From NCBI RefSeq assembly GCF_000691805.2, contig NZ_DF820490.1, positions 63,375 through 127,374 on the forward strand: 64,000 bases of DNA. Reading direction: 5' to 3'. The notes under the pieces were generated by a model that worked only from the letters and a program-made list of their open reading frames with translations, searched no databases and was not told the DNA's origin. The DNA is from Weissella oryzae SG25 (GTDB lineage Bacteria; Bacillota; Bacilli; Lactobacillales; Lactobacillaceae). Shown here one piece after another: positions 41,738 through 50,800 of the stretch. The position numbers and the translations under genes were made by a program. Every line of letters starts with the position of its first letter. Position 1 is the stretch's first letter.

Positions 41738-42829
41738 ATGCCAAAAACAATTGGAATTATTGGTGGCGGTCAGTTAGGCCAGATGATGGCAATTTCAGCG
41801 CAATATATGGGCCATAAAGTCATCACTTTGGATCCTAACCCAACTTGTTCAGCCGCAAAGGTTTCTGATGCAATGATTGTTGCTGACTATGATGATGTGG
41901 CTGCGTTAGAACAATTAGCCCAGCAAGCTGATTTACTCACCTACGAATTTGAAAATGTATCGGCGCAAGCTTTAACGACGGTTCAACCAAGCGTCGCAAT
42001 TCCACAGGGCTTGAAGTTATTAACAATCACGCAAAATCGGCGCTTAGAAAAAGAGTTCCTACAAAGAATCGACATTCCAATCGCTCCATATCAGAACATC
42101 ACAAGTCCTAGTGATTTACCAACACATGTCGAGAAAGTTCAGTATCTTAAAACTGTGATGTTTGGCTATGATGGGCATGGTGAGGTCGTTTTGCGCTCAG
42201 ATACTGATTTAACAGCAGCTAAGGCCATGGCCCAAGAAATTAACTGTGTTTTGGAAGACCAAGTTACCTTCGACCGCGAAATTTCCGTGATTGTCGCTGG
42301 CAATGGCCAGCAATATGTCACTTTCCCAATCGCTGAAAATGAACATCGTCATTCGATTTTACATCGAACAATTGCTCCAGCTCGCATTGACTCAACGACT
42401 GCGCAAACAGCTAAAGCGCTTGCTTTAAAAATTGCCCATGTGCTACAACTGGCAGGAACGATGTGCATTGAGATGTTCTTGCGAGCCGATGGCACAATCT
42501 ATGTTAATGAATTGGCACCACGCCCCCATAACTCTGGACACTATACAATTGAAGCCTGTGACTTTTCACAGTTTGATTTACACATCAAGGGCATATTAGG
42601 GGAGCCATTAAGCGAGCCACTCTTGCTACGTCCAGCGATAATGATAAATGTCTTGGGCCAACATCAAGCGAGCATGGCTGAACTACGCCTAGCGCAACCA
42701 AGCTGGCACATTCATGACTATGGCAAGAGTGAAGCCAAAGAAAATCGTAAAATGGGCCACGTAACCATTTTGACTGAAGAAATTGCTACCACTTTAGCCA
42801 CAATCAAATTAAGCAAAATTTGGGACTAA
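41738..42829 (+). CDS. purK: N5-carboxyaminoimidazole ribonucleotide synthase PurK
   Basis: 363-residue ATP-grasp enzyme that makes N5-CAIR from AIR, bicarbonate and ATP. GIIGGGQLGQMMAISAQYMGH opens the protein, DLLTYEFENVSAQAL and KTVMFGYDGHGEVV follow, and ELAPRPHNSGHYTIEAC holds the metal/ATP-binding residues. Last gene of the operon, ending at a strong terminator. purB, needed twice in the pathway, is not in this window. Confidence 0.96.
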   Translation: MPKTIGIIGGGQLGQMMAISAQYMGHKVITLDPNPTCSAAKVSDAMIVADYDDVAALEQLAQQADLLTYEFENVSAQALTTVQPSVAIPQGLKLLTITQNRRLEKEFLQRIDIPIAPYQNITSPSDLPTHVEKVQYLKTVMFGYDGHGEVVLRSDTDLTAAKAMAQEINCVLEDQVTFDREISVIVAGNGQQYVTFPIAENEHRHSILHRTIAPARIDSTTAQTAKALALKIAHVLQLAGTMCIEMFLRADGTIYVNELAPRPHNSGHYTIEACDFSQFDLHIKGILGEPLSEPLLLRPAIMINVLGQHQASMAELRLAQPSWHIHDYGKSEAKENRKMGHVTILTEEIATTLATIKLSKIWD

Positions 42830-42834
42830 CCTTT

Positions 42835-42882
42835 AACAGCCTGGAACTATCGGTTAAACCGATGGTTCTGGGCTGTATTTTT
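42835..42882 (+). terminator. pur operon terminator
   Basis: ACAGCC/GGCTGT and GAACTATCGGTT/ACCGATGGTTC form a long stem with a small loop, followed by ATTTTTG. Confidence 0.92.
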
Positions 42883-42939
42883 GCCGGCCGCTACTATAAA
42901 ATAAAGGGAACATATTGTTAGAGAGGGTTGGTAGGGCAG

Positions 42940-43809
42940 ATGAATACTTTTATCTATGAAACAATTATTACAATTGTTGAAGAAAAGTCCTTTCAAAAAG
43001 CAGCTGAAAAACTGAATGTAACGGCTAGTGCGGTTAGTCATACGGTTAATCAATTAGAAAAAAAGTATGGTTTTCCATTGTTCATCAGAAATCGTAACGA
43101 GGTTGTCTTAACAACCAATGGGAAAAAGTTATACCCAAACTTACGGCGCATTTTGGCTGAGGAACGTGAGTTAAATAAAACAGTTGCCGCAATTCAAGGT
43201 CTAGAGGCCGGTTTAATCAAAATTGGGGCATTCAGTAGTGTTTGCATTAATTGGTTACCCGACATTCTAAGAACCTACTCAAAAAAATATCCGGAAATTA
43301 GTGTTGATTTAACGCAGGGGAATTTTTCAACCATTAGCCAACGGGTTGAATATGAAGAATTAGACTTAGGCTTTACCCTTTTACCGGTAGCTGAAAACGT
43401 TGATGCAACTGAGCTATTACAAGATGAAATCAAATGTATTACGCCGGCTGATTTTCAACCGCTAAACGGCCAGTCAATTACCCGTGCTGATCTAGCCGGT
43501 GGCCGTTTTATTTTGCAAAAGGATGACTACGACCGTGATACGAAAAAAACGCTCGATTATTATGCAGTTCAACCAAATGCGATTAACTTTTCAATTGATG
43601 ACCAATCAATTGTTTCTATGGTTGAGGCCGGCTTAGGTTTTGGTATTTTACCCGATTTAGCTTTACGTAAATTGAGTGGGGATGTTAGTATCTACCCCTT
43701 TGAAGAGCCATTCTACCGTAAGATTGCGCTTGTGCAGAGTAAAAATACGATTTCATCACCAGCGACTCAAGCGCTCATTAATGAAATTACAACCTATCTA
43801 GCGCAATAA
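42940..43809 (+). CDS. LysR family transcriptional regulator
   Basis: 289 residues. An N-terminal winged HTH (about 1-60: ETIITIVEEKSFQKAAEKLNVTASAVSHTVNQLEKKYGFPLF) precedes a periplasmic-binding-like effector domain (about 88-289: GLIKIGAFSSVCINWLPDILRTYSKKYPEISVDL). ATG 42940 is chosen over TTG 42928 because the GAGGG site abuts the TTG directly. Its target is unknown; it is convergent with an aminotransferase gene and separated from it by a shared terminator. Confidence 0.92.
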   Translation: MNTFIYETIITIVEEKSFQKAAEKLNVTASAVSHTVNQLEKKYGFPLFIRNRNEVVLTTNGKKLYPNLRRILAEERELNKTVAAIQGLEAGLIKIGAFSSVCINWLPDILRTYSKKYPEISVDLTQGNFSTISQRVEYEELDLGFTLLPVAENVDATELLQDEIKCITPADFQPLNGQSITRADLAGGRFILQKDDYDRDTKKTLDYYAVQPNAINFSIDDQSIVSMVEAGLGFGILPDLALRKLSGDVSIYPFEEPFYRKIALVQSKNTISSPATQALINEITTYLAQ

Positions 43810-43810
43810 A

Positions 43811-43846
43811 ATAAAGGCACCGGAGCTCCGGTGCCTTTATTTTTTA
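43811..43846. terminator. Bidirectional terminator, perfect palindrome
   Basis: Two perfect 15-base arms (43811-43825 and 43826-43840) with core GGCACCGGAG/CTCCGGTGCC, flanked by A-rich sequence on one side and T6 on the other; it serves the convergent LysR and aminotransferase genes. Confidence 0.93.
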
Positions 43847-45040
43847 GCATATTTTTTTGAGGAATTGTGCCAAACGCGTAATGCCGACTTCAATGTCGGT
43901 CGAACTAGGGTTCGTAAAGTTAAGTCTAAAGTGGTTCTTCACCTGACGGGATGCGTATTGCATTTCTGACGGTACATAGATGATTTTAGCTTCTTTAAGC
44001 ATTGGGCCAAGTAATAGTTTGGTTGCATCAATTGATTCCGGCAGGGTCACCCAAATGAAAAAGCCACCATCAGGTCGGGTAAAGCTAACACTTTCGGGTA
44101 AGTTCTTTTCAAGAATTGTGACCATTAAATCACGTTTTGTTCGGTAAATCGCACTTAGCTTAGCAATATGTTCAGCTAAGTCATTATTTGCCAAAAAGCT
44201 ATCAATTGCCATCAAATTGAGATGGGGTGGTTGTAAATCTAAAGCCGCTTTAATCTCTAGAAAATGAGCAATTAATTCCGGGCTAGCGGTCAACCAACCC
44301 GTTCTTAGTGCTGGCGCCAAGATTTTTGAAAAACTTGAAATTAAAACCACACGCCCGTTTTGATCTAAGGCTGCCAATGATGGGAGCATATCACCACTAT
44401 AACGTAAGTAACGGTAGGGGCTGTCTTCGATAATATAAAAATCATATTGTTCAGCTAAAGCTAACAGCCTTTGCCGCTTTTCCAAACTCATCGTAATGCC
44501 GGTTGGATTTTGAAAATCAGGAATTGTATAAACAAACTTGGTAGCTGGATATTTTTGTAAGGTCAACTCTAGTTGTTCCATATCCATACCGTCAGCCTGT
44601 AGGGGGACTTCATGATAATTAGGCTCATAGCCATCCAAAGCCTCTAGCGCACCAACGTAGGTCGGACCTTCAACAATAATATCATCATGCTGATTTAAAA
44701 AGGCTCGCCCAACCATATCAATCGCTTGTTGGCCGCCTTGTGTCAAAATAACATCATCTGCTGCAATATCAATACCATAATACCGGTCGGCAAGTTGGGT
44801 AATCTTTTCTCTTAATACCTGTGGCCCCTGGGTGCCATGGTATTGGAAAACGCCCATACCCTCATTAATTACGGCCTGATGAAAAGCTTCCTCTAAAGCC
44901 TCACTTGGAAAAGCTGCATTGTCAGGTAGACCCATCCCAAAGGAAATATTGTCTGTTTGTGCAGTTTCTGCAAAAATATCATTGATTTTAAGTCCAGCAC
45001 CGGTTTGGTTGCGACTAGCTAATTTGGAAATTGTCTTCAT
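43844..45040 (-). CDS. PLP-dependent aminotransferase class I/II (2-aminoadipate/MocR-like fold)
   Basis: 398 residues. PLP-binding Lys is in SSFSKILAPALRTGWL; other landmarks are FQYHGTQGPQVLREKI, LTQGGQQAIDMVGRAF, EGPTYVGALEALDGY, IPDFQNPTGITMSLEKRQ, EDSPYRYLRYSG and RPDGGFFIWVTLPE. This pattern is that of the aminotransferase domain of MocR-like proteins and 2-aminoadipate transaminases, without an attached GntR HTH. The amino donor is not evident. ATG 45040 follows AAGGGGG nine bases away; the longer open frame to 45067 overlaps a likely -10. Confidence 0.9.
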   Translation of the reverse strand: MKTISKLASRNQTGAGLKINDIFAETAQTDNISFGMGLPDNAAFPSEALEEAFHQAVINEGMGVFQYHGTQGPQVLREKITQLADRYYGIDIAADDVILTQGGQQAIDMVGRAFLNQHDDIIVEGPTYVGALEALDGYEPNYHEVPLQADGMDMEQLELTLQKYPATKFVYTIPDFQNPTGITMSLEKRQRLLALAEQYDFYIIEDSPYRYLRYSGDMLPSLAALDQNGRVVLISSFSKILAPALRTGWLTASPELIAHFLEIKAALDLQPPHLNLMAIDSFLANNDLAEHIAKLSAIYRTKRDLMVTILEKNLPESVSFTRPDGGFFIWVTLPESIDATKLLLGPMLKEAKIIYVPSEMQYASRQVKNHFRLNFTNPSSTDIEVGITRLAQFLKKIC

Positions 45041-45292
45041 TTTTCCAGCCCCCTTAATCTTATACATATAATAGTACCGGACAAATAATAACTTTGTGAC
45101 GAATCTATTTTTAGCATAGTTGAATTTCTTTCATCCTTAATCGTTTAAATTTGATAATGCTCACTTTTATGGACTAGCTTCTTGATACAAACACTAACTT
45201 AATAACCATTTCTAAATATTAATCAATATAGTTGAAGATATTTGACCGTATTTTTTTTAGAATATGTGATTTTTATAAGGTCAAAATAAATC

Positions 45293-45343
45293 AGTTTAGA
45301 TATTTAGTTTTTTATTTACAAAACTAAATATCTAAACTATAAT
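45293..45343 (+). promoter_or_regulatory. Palindrome-embedded promoter of the SGNH hydrolase gene
   Basis: Perfect 19-base arms, 45293-45311 and 45320-45338 (core TTTAGATATTTAG/CTAAATATCTAAA), with an eight-base loop. A promoter is built into it: TTTACA (45315-45320), 17 bp, TATAAT (45338-45343), so the right arm fills the spacer. This looks like an operator for a dimeric repressor. The rest of the 45068-45399 intergenic region shows no gene. Confidence 0.7.
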
Positions 45344-45405
45344 CAACTTAATTAGTTAATTATTATAAAAACTAAGTAATAAATAATTTTAGAAAAGGCA
45401 TGCTC

Positions 45406-46083
45406 ATGAGTAAAGATACGATTGCACTAACCGACTTAAATCCAAAGATTCTTGAATTCCAAGATCAATTACGAACTAAATATGCAAACGAAAACCTACA
45501 AGCCATAAAAGGGCAAACCGTTTTTGTTGGTTCATCATTAATGGAGATTTTCCCAATTGAGAAGATGCAAGCGGAACAGGACTTAGGTTTGCCGACCCAC
45601 ATTTATAATCGGGGCGTCCGTGCCACAACAACAGCTGATTTATTGGCCAACCTTGACACTTTGATTTTTGCCTTGGAGCCCAGTAAAATTTTCATCAATA
45701 TCGGCTCTAATGATATTGGCTTTGCCGTAGCAGAAGATGTTTTTTTGGCTAACTATACCGAAATTTTAGCCGCCATTAAAACCCGACTGCCAAAGAGTCA
45801 GGTCTATTTAATGGCATATTATCCAATTAATACCGAAGCTGATTTTGCTGGTATGACCCAAAAGGCGCATCTTTATGAACACCGTTCTAATCAATTACTA
45901 AATGAAGCTAGTTTAAAAGTTGAAAAATTAGCTAAAAAGTTCAATTACAATTTTATAAATGCTAATGACGGGCTAACCGATGCCAAAGGTAACTTAAAAG
46001 CCGAGTATACTTTTGACGGGGCACATATGCTGCCAGTTGCCTATCAAATTGTATTTAATAATCTAAAAAAGTATCTGCTTTGA
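45406..46083 (+). CDS. SGNH/GDSL family hydrolase
   Basis: 225-residue cytoplasmic hydrolase (no signal peptide). Block I is TVFVGSSLMEIFP (nucleophile Ser about 43), block II NRGVRATTTADLL, block III INIGSNDIGF with the Gly-x-Asn-Asp pattern, and block V DGAHMLP with the catalytic Asp and His (about 203-206). Substrates in this fold include acetylated sugars, lysophospholipids and esters; which applies is unknown. ATG 45406 is preferred to ATG 45400 because AAAGG ends one base before the latter. It stands alone behind a palindromic promoter. Confidence 0.85.
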   Translation: MSKDTIALTDLNPKILEFQDQLRTKYANENLQAIKGQTVFVGSSLMEIFPIEKMQAEQDLGLPTHIYNRGVRATTTADLLANLDTLIFALEPSKIFINIGSNDIGFAVAEDVFLANYTEILAAIKTRLPKSQVYLMAYYPINTEADFAGMTQKAHLYEHRSNQLLNEASLKVEKLAKKFNYNFINANDGLTDAKGNLKAEYTFDGAHMLPVAYQIVFNNLKKYLL

Positions 46084-46574
46084 TTAGATAAAAGACAGTG
46101 TAAAACCCCAAATTGAACATTTTTAGTCGTTTTGTTAATTTTTAATTAATAAACCAGTTAAAAGTACAAGAAAAGCCGAAATAAGTAACGATTTATAATA
46201 AAAATTAACTTTACCATTGTCACATAAGAATAATAGTCACTAAGAAAAGCGCTTACCAAAGATGCAATCCTTATGACTTTATTGAAAAAGATTTCAAAAT
46301 TGTGTAGCTTAAATTTAACTTAGAGTTGATAATGACGGGCTTAATCCTAATTAACATTACAGCCGAGTTACATAAAAAAGCATTTTGTAGATACTCTCTT
46401 TTTTTGTAATATATTTGTATTTTAAAGCTTCAGTCACTTGTTAAACTAATTGATGTCGATAAATGAGCTACGCGCCACCATTCGATATTTGTGAATGGCG
46501 ACATCGTTTTATAAAGTAGCAAGAGGGAACTAAGTAATTATTTAGTTCGAAATATAAAGGAGCTTATCTCTATA
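46084..46574. other. 490-base intergenic region with structured leader before the LysM gene
   Basis: No gene is supported. A hairpin with a T run (46365-46405) may terminate the SGNH transcript or a small RNA. GATGTC (46452-46457) pairs with GACATC (46500-46505), with GCCA-CC-ATTC/GAATGGC stacked inside. GAACTAAGTAA/TTATTTAGTTC (46527-46548) is a near-perfect 22-base palindrome just before the AAAGGAG of the LysM gene. Confidence 0.45.
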
Positions 46575-47375
46575 ATGAAGAATGCAAACAAAATGATTTT
46601 AACAATTGCTGGTATGGCCGCCGTAGGCTTAGCAACACAAGTGAACGCCCATGCTGATAGTTACCAAATTAAGAGTGGTGATACACTATCAAGTATTGCA
46701 CAAGCACATAATACAACTGTTGCTGCCTTGGCAAACTTAAATGCGATTGACGCTGCAAATGTTATCGTTGCTGGAACAAATATTCAAATCGATGGCCCTG
46801 CAAGCAGCACCAGTGCTAGCGTATATACAGTTCAAGCTGGTGATACGCTATCAAAAATTGCTTCAGCCAACAATACAGATGTAAGTAGTTTAGCAAGCCT
46901 AAACAACATTAGTGATAGTAACCTTATTTATGTTGGCGAAGAGCTTAAATTACACGCAACAACTACAGTTACACCAACGGTGGCTAGTTCTGTAGCAATC
47001 ACGCCAGCAAGCACAAATACAACAACAAACGTAAATACTACCAGTGTTGCACCGGTTGCAACCACACAAACTAATACAAACACTAACGTTGCGACGACAA
47101 CAACAGCGACAACTAGTGCTACTAGTGGTTCTACTTATGCCCAGTTTATGGCTGCTGGCGGAACTCAAGCCCTTTGGGACTCAATTGTTATGCCTGAATC
47201 TGGTGGTAATCCAAGTGCAACTAATGGCCAATACCATGGTCTAGGTCAAACTAATCAAAGTTGGGGCTCAGGCTCTGTTGCCAACCAAACTAGTGGATTA
47301 GTTAATTATGCAGTTTCACGTTATGGATCAATTGATAACGCAATTTCATTCCGCCAAGCCAATGGTTGGTGGTAA
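46575..47375 (+). CDS. Apf-like secreted protein with two LysM domains and transglycosylase-like C-terminus
   Basis: 266 residues. Signal peptide (about 1-27, cleavage near NAHA-DS), LysM 1 (SYQIKSGDTLSSIAQAHNTT, about 28-73), LysM 2 (VYTVQAGDTLSKIASANNTD, about 83-128), a Thr/Asn-rich linker (about 130-185) and a C-terminal domain WDSIVMPESGGNPSATNG followed by YHGLGQTNQSWG and ending FRQANGWW. This is the layout of aggregation-promoting factor/extracellular transglycosylase proteins of lactobacilli, bound non-covalently to peptidoglycan. The catalytic Glu is probably the one in PESGGNP. It is monocistronic. Confidence 0.9.
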   Translation: MKNANKMILTIAGMAAVGLATQVNAHADSYQIKSGDTLSSIAQAHNTTVAALANLNAIDAANVIVAGTNIQIDGPASSTSASVYTVQAGDTLSKIASANNTDVSSLASLNNISDSNLIYVGEELKLHATTTVTPTVASSVAITPASTNTTTNVNTTSVAPVATTQTNTNTNVATTTTATTSATSGSTYAQFMAAGGTQALWDSIVMPESGGNPSATNGQYHGLGQTNQSWGSGSVANQTSGLVNYAVSRYGSIDNAISFRQANGWW

Positions 47376-47423
47376 AATTTAATTAGAAATAACAGCTTAC
47401 AGATTTGTAATTTGTTAAAAAAG

Positions 47424-47457
47424 CCCTGAAAGTTAGTGTCACTTTCAGGGTTTTTTA
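47424..47457 (+). terminator. Terminator after the LysM gene
   Basis: CCCTGAAAGT and ACTTTCAGGG form a 10-bp stem with a seven-base loop, followed by T6. Confidence 0.92.
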
Positions 47458-47561
47458 TTATTTATTCAAAAGATTACTTAGATAGTGTCTTAATTTGAAA
47501 GATGCTAAGTTAAAATAACTGTTTTTAAAATTAAACATATATTTTTCACAAACGTTTCTAA

Positions 47562-47606
47562 TATTTAATAGATAGTCCATTTACATCTAGAAGATATATA
47601 TATAAT
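47562..47606 (+). promoter_or_regulatory. Candidate promoter and shared element before the repeat surface protein gene
   Basis: TATTTAATAGATA (47562-47574) is identical to 16701-16713; both are followed by ATCTAGAA and an ATATATAAT -10 (here TATAAT 47601-47606, with TTTACA 15 bp upstream). The leader to ATG 47820 would be about 200 bases with no gene in it. Confidence 0.45.
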
Positions 47607-47819
47607 CTATCCAATGTCGATTAGTAATCTGGTTGATCAACAAACAACTTGTTGAGTAACTTATTTCCAAGCGTTAATTCCCAACTTTATAAGGCCATTG
47701 ATATACAATATACTTACAAGATTTATAGATGATGCCGGTTACATTTATTTTAAATACCCAACTCTAAATATACAATCTTGACTATTTTGCCACAACAAGC
47801 TTTATACGGGGGGTAACGT

Positions 47820-50800
47820 ATGAAAACTAGTAAGCAAAAGCTAACTTATCGGGTTAGTCATATCAATAAAGAACAGGGAACTGTTCGGTCTGCGCAAAAG
47901 TCAAAGCTACTTAAGATGAAACACTTAGCTTTGATTGGAAGTTTGGTTTTAGTTGGTGCTAGTATCCCAAATGTGGGGGCAGCATTTATGAATCATAATA
48001 ATGTTTCAGCTGCTGTTTTGGATATAAATCTGTTAAGCAATATGGCTGTCAATAATGACAGTGGTACAACAACGACTAACCGGCTTCAAGCTGGTGAACA
48101 ACGCAATGTAAACTTTACGATTTCTGGTACGACACCGATTGGTGTTTCTGCCCTTAATGGAAAACGCTATGCTGCAGTAACTGTCCCAAGTGAATTACGT
48201 GGTGCAGTTACTGCAAATGGTAATACCGTAACAACTACTAACATGACGATTGATTTTAATAAAATTTCTAGTCTGAATGAATTAATCTCAGTCAGTGATA
48301 GTTTGGCAACGAAAATCACTGAAATTCTTGATGGTAGTCTGGGGGATATTTCAGGCGTAAACTTTGATACGACTGACTTGTATAAAAACTTAAACTTGCT
48401 AAAGAACGTTCAAAGTATCGGTGGTGCAAGTTTCAATTCTGCCACGACGGTTAATAGTGACGGTAGCATTGTTTCAGCTGAATTAGATGATGGTTTAGGT
48501 AGTATTTTGAGCCAAAACTTAATTACAATTCTAAATTCGCTAGAAACAGCAATTAACAACCTACATGCAACACCAAAGAATTCACTTAATCCAATCCAAG
48601 TTACTTTGGCTGAGGCTATTAATGCAGCATTAGTCGTTCCAAAGGGGCTAGTTAATACGGCAATTACTGGTGTTTTGACACCATTAGTCAATGGAACTGG
48701 TGACATCACTAATGAATTAGTTGATGCTGCTGTTCTTGGTGATACATCAATCGTCGTGCCTACACAAATTAAAACACCTAGTGATTTAAGTGGTAGTTTA
48801 GATGCACGATTCGTTGGTGCTGCCGTACAAACAGATCTACTAAGTATTGATATTCTAAATACATCTGATAGCGATACTTTTGTCTACTTTGGTAAGGAAG
48901 CCTTACCAAGTGCGCCAATCGTTGATAATGTAGCTGGTAACTCAACGGATGGTTATACTGTCACTGGTACAGCTGACCCTAATACAACGGTTAAAATCTA
49001 TGACAAGGATAATAACGAAGTTGGTACTGCCCAAACTGGCGCTGATGGTAAGTACACCATTACATTACCTGCTAGTGTGGGTGAGAAGGCTAACCTTACA
49101 GCCACAGCGACTGATGCCGCTGGCAATGTAAGTACGCCAACTGACTTCATGACTCCAGCCGATGATGATAAGGTAGCACCTAGTGCACCTATCGTTGATA
49201 ATGTAACTGGTAACTCGACAGATGGTTATACTGTCACTGGTACGGCTGAGCCAAACTCAACGGTTAAAATCTATGACAAGGATAATAACGAAGTTGGTAC
49301 TGCCCAAGCTGGCGCTGATGGTAAGTACACCATTACACTACCAGCTAGCGTCGGTGAGAAGGCTAACCTTACAGCCACAGCGACTGATGCCGCTGGCAAT
49401 GTAAGTACGCCAACTGACTTCATGACTCCAGCCGATGATGATAAGGTAGCACCTAGTGCACCGATTGTTGATAACGTAACTGGTAACTCGACAGATGGTT
49501 ATACTGTTACTGGTACAGCTGAGCCAAACTCAACGGTTAAAATCTATGACAAGGATAATAACGAAGTTGGTACTGCCCAAGCTGGCGCTGATGGTAAGTA
49601 CACCATTACATTACCTGCTAGTGTGGGTGAGAAGGCTAACCTTACAGCCACAGCGACTGATGCCGCTGGTAATGTAAGTACGCCAACTGACTTCATGACT
49701 CCAGCCGATGATGATAAGGTAGCGCCTAGTGCACCTATCGTTGATAACGTAACTGGTAACTCGACAGACGGTTATACTGTTACTGGTACAGCTGAGCCAA
49801 ACTCAACGGTTAAAATCTATGACAAGGATAATAACGAAGTTGGTACTGCCCAAGCTGGCGCTGATGGTAAGTACACCATTACACTACCAGCTAGTGTCGG
49901 CGAGAAGGCTAACCTTACAGCTACTGCGACTGACGCCGCTGGTAATGTAAGTACGCCAACTGACTTCATGACTCCGGCCGATGATGATAAGGTAGCGCCT
50001 AGTGCACCTATCGTTGATAACGTAACTGGTAACTCAACTGACGGTTATACTGTTACTGGTACGGCCGAGCCTGGTTCAACCGTTAACATCTACGATAAGG
50101 ACCACAAGGTTGTCGGAACCGCCCAAGCTGGCGCTGATGGTAAGTACACCATTACACTACCAGGTAGTGTCGGCGAGAAGGCTAACCTTACAGCTACTGC
50201 GACTGATGCCGCTGGTAATGTAAGTACGCCAACTGATTTCATGACTCCAGCCGATGATGATAAGGTAGCACCTAGTGCACCAATCGTTGATAGCGTAACT
50301 GGTAACTCAACTAACGGTTATACTGTTACTGGTACGGCAGAGCCTGGTTCAACCGTTAATATCTACGATAAGGACCACAAGGTTGTCGGAACCGCCCAAG
50401 CTGGCGCTGATGGTAAGTACACCATTACATTACCTGCTAGTGTGGGTGAGAAGGCTACCCTTACAGCCACAGCGACTGACGCTGCTGGTAACATGAGTGC
50501 CGCAACTAATCTCATGACTCCGGCCGACGAAGACAAGGTGGCACCTAGTGCACCAATCGTTGATAGCGTAACTGGTAACTCAACTGACGGTTATACCGTT
50601 ACTGGTACAGCTGAGCCTGGTTCAACGGTTAACGTTTACGATAAGGACAATAATGTAGTTGGTACTGCTCAAGCCGGGTCAGACGGTAAGTACACTATTA
50701 CACTACCTGGTAGTGTTGGTGAAAAGGCAACTTTGACCGTTACGGCAACTGACGCTGCTGGTAATGTAAGTGCAGCTACTAGCTTCACTACACCTGCTAA

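Noticed and set aside
46243-46258. cre-like site AGAAAAGCGCTTACCA
   Set aside because: Only the core matches, both ends differ, and it lies over 300 bases from the next start codon with a terminator-like hairpin between.
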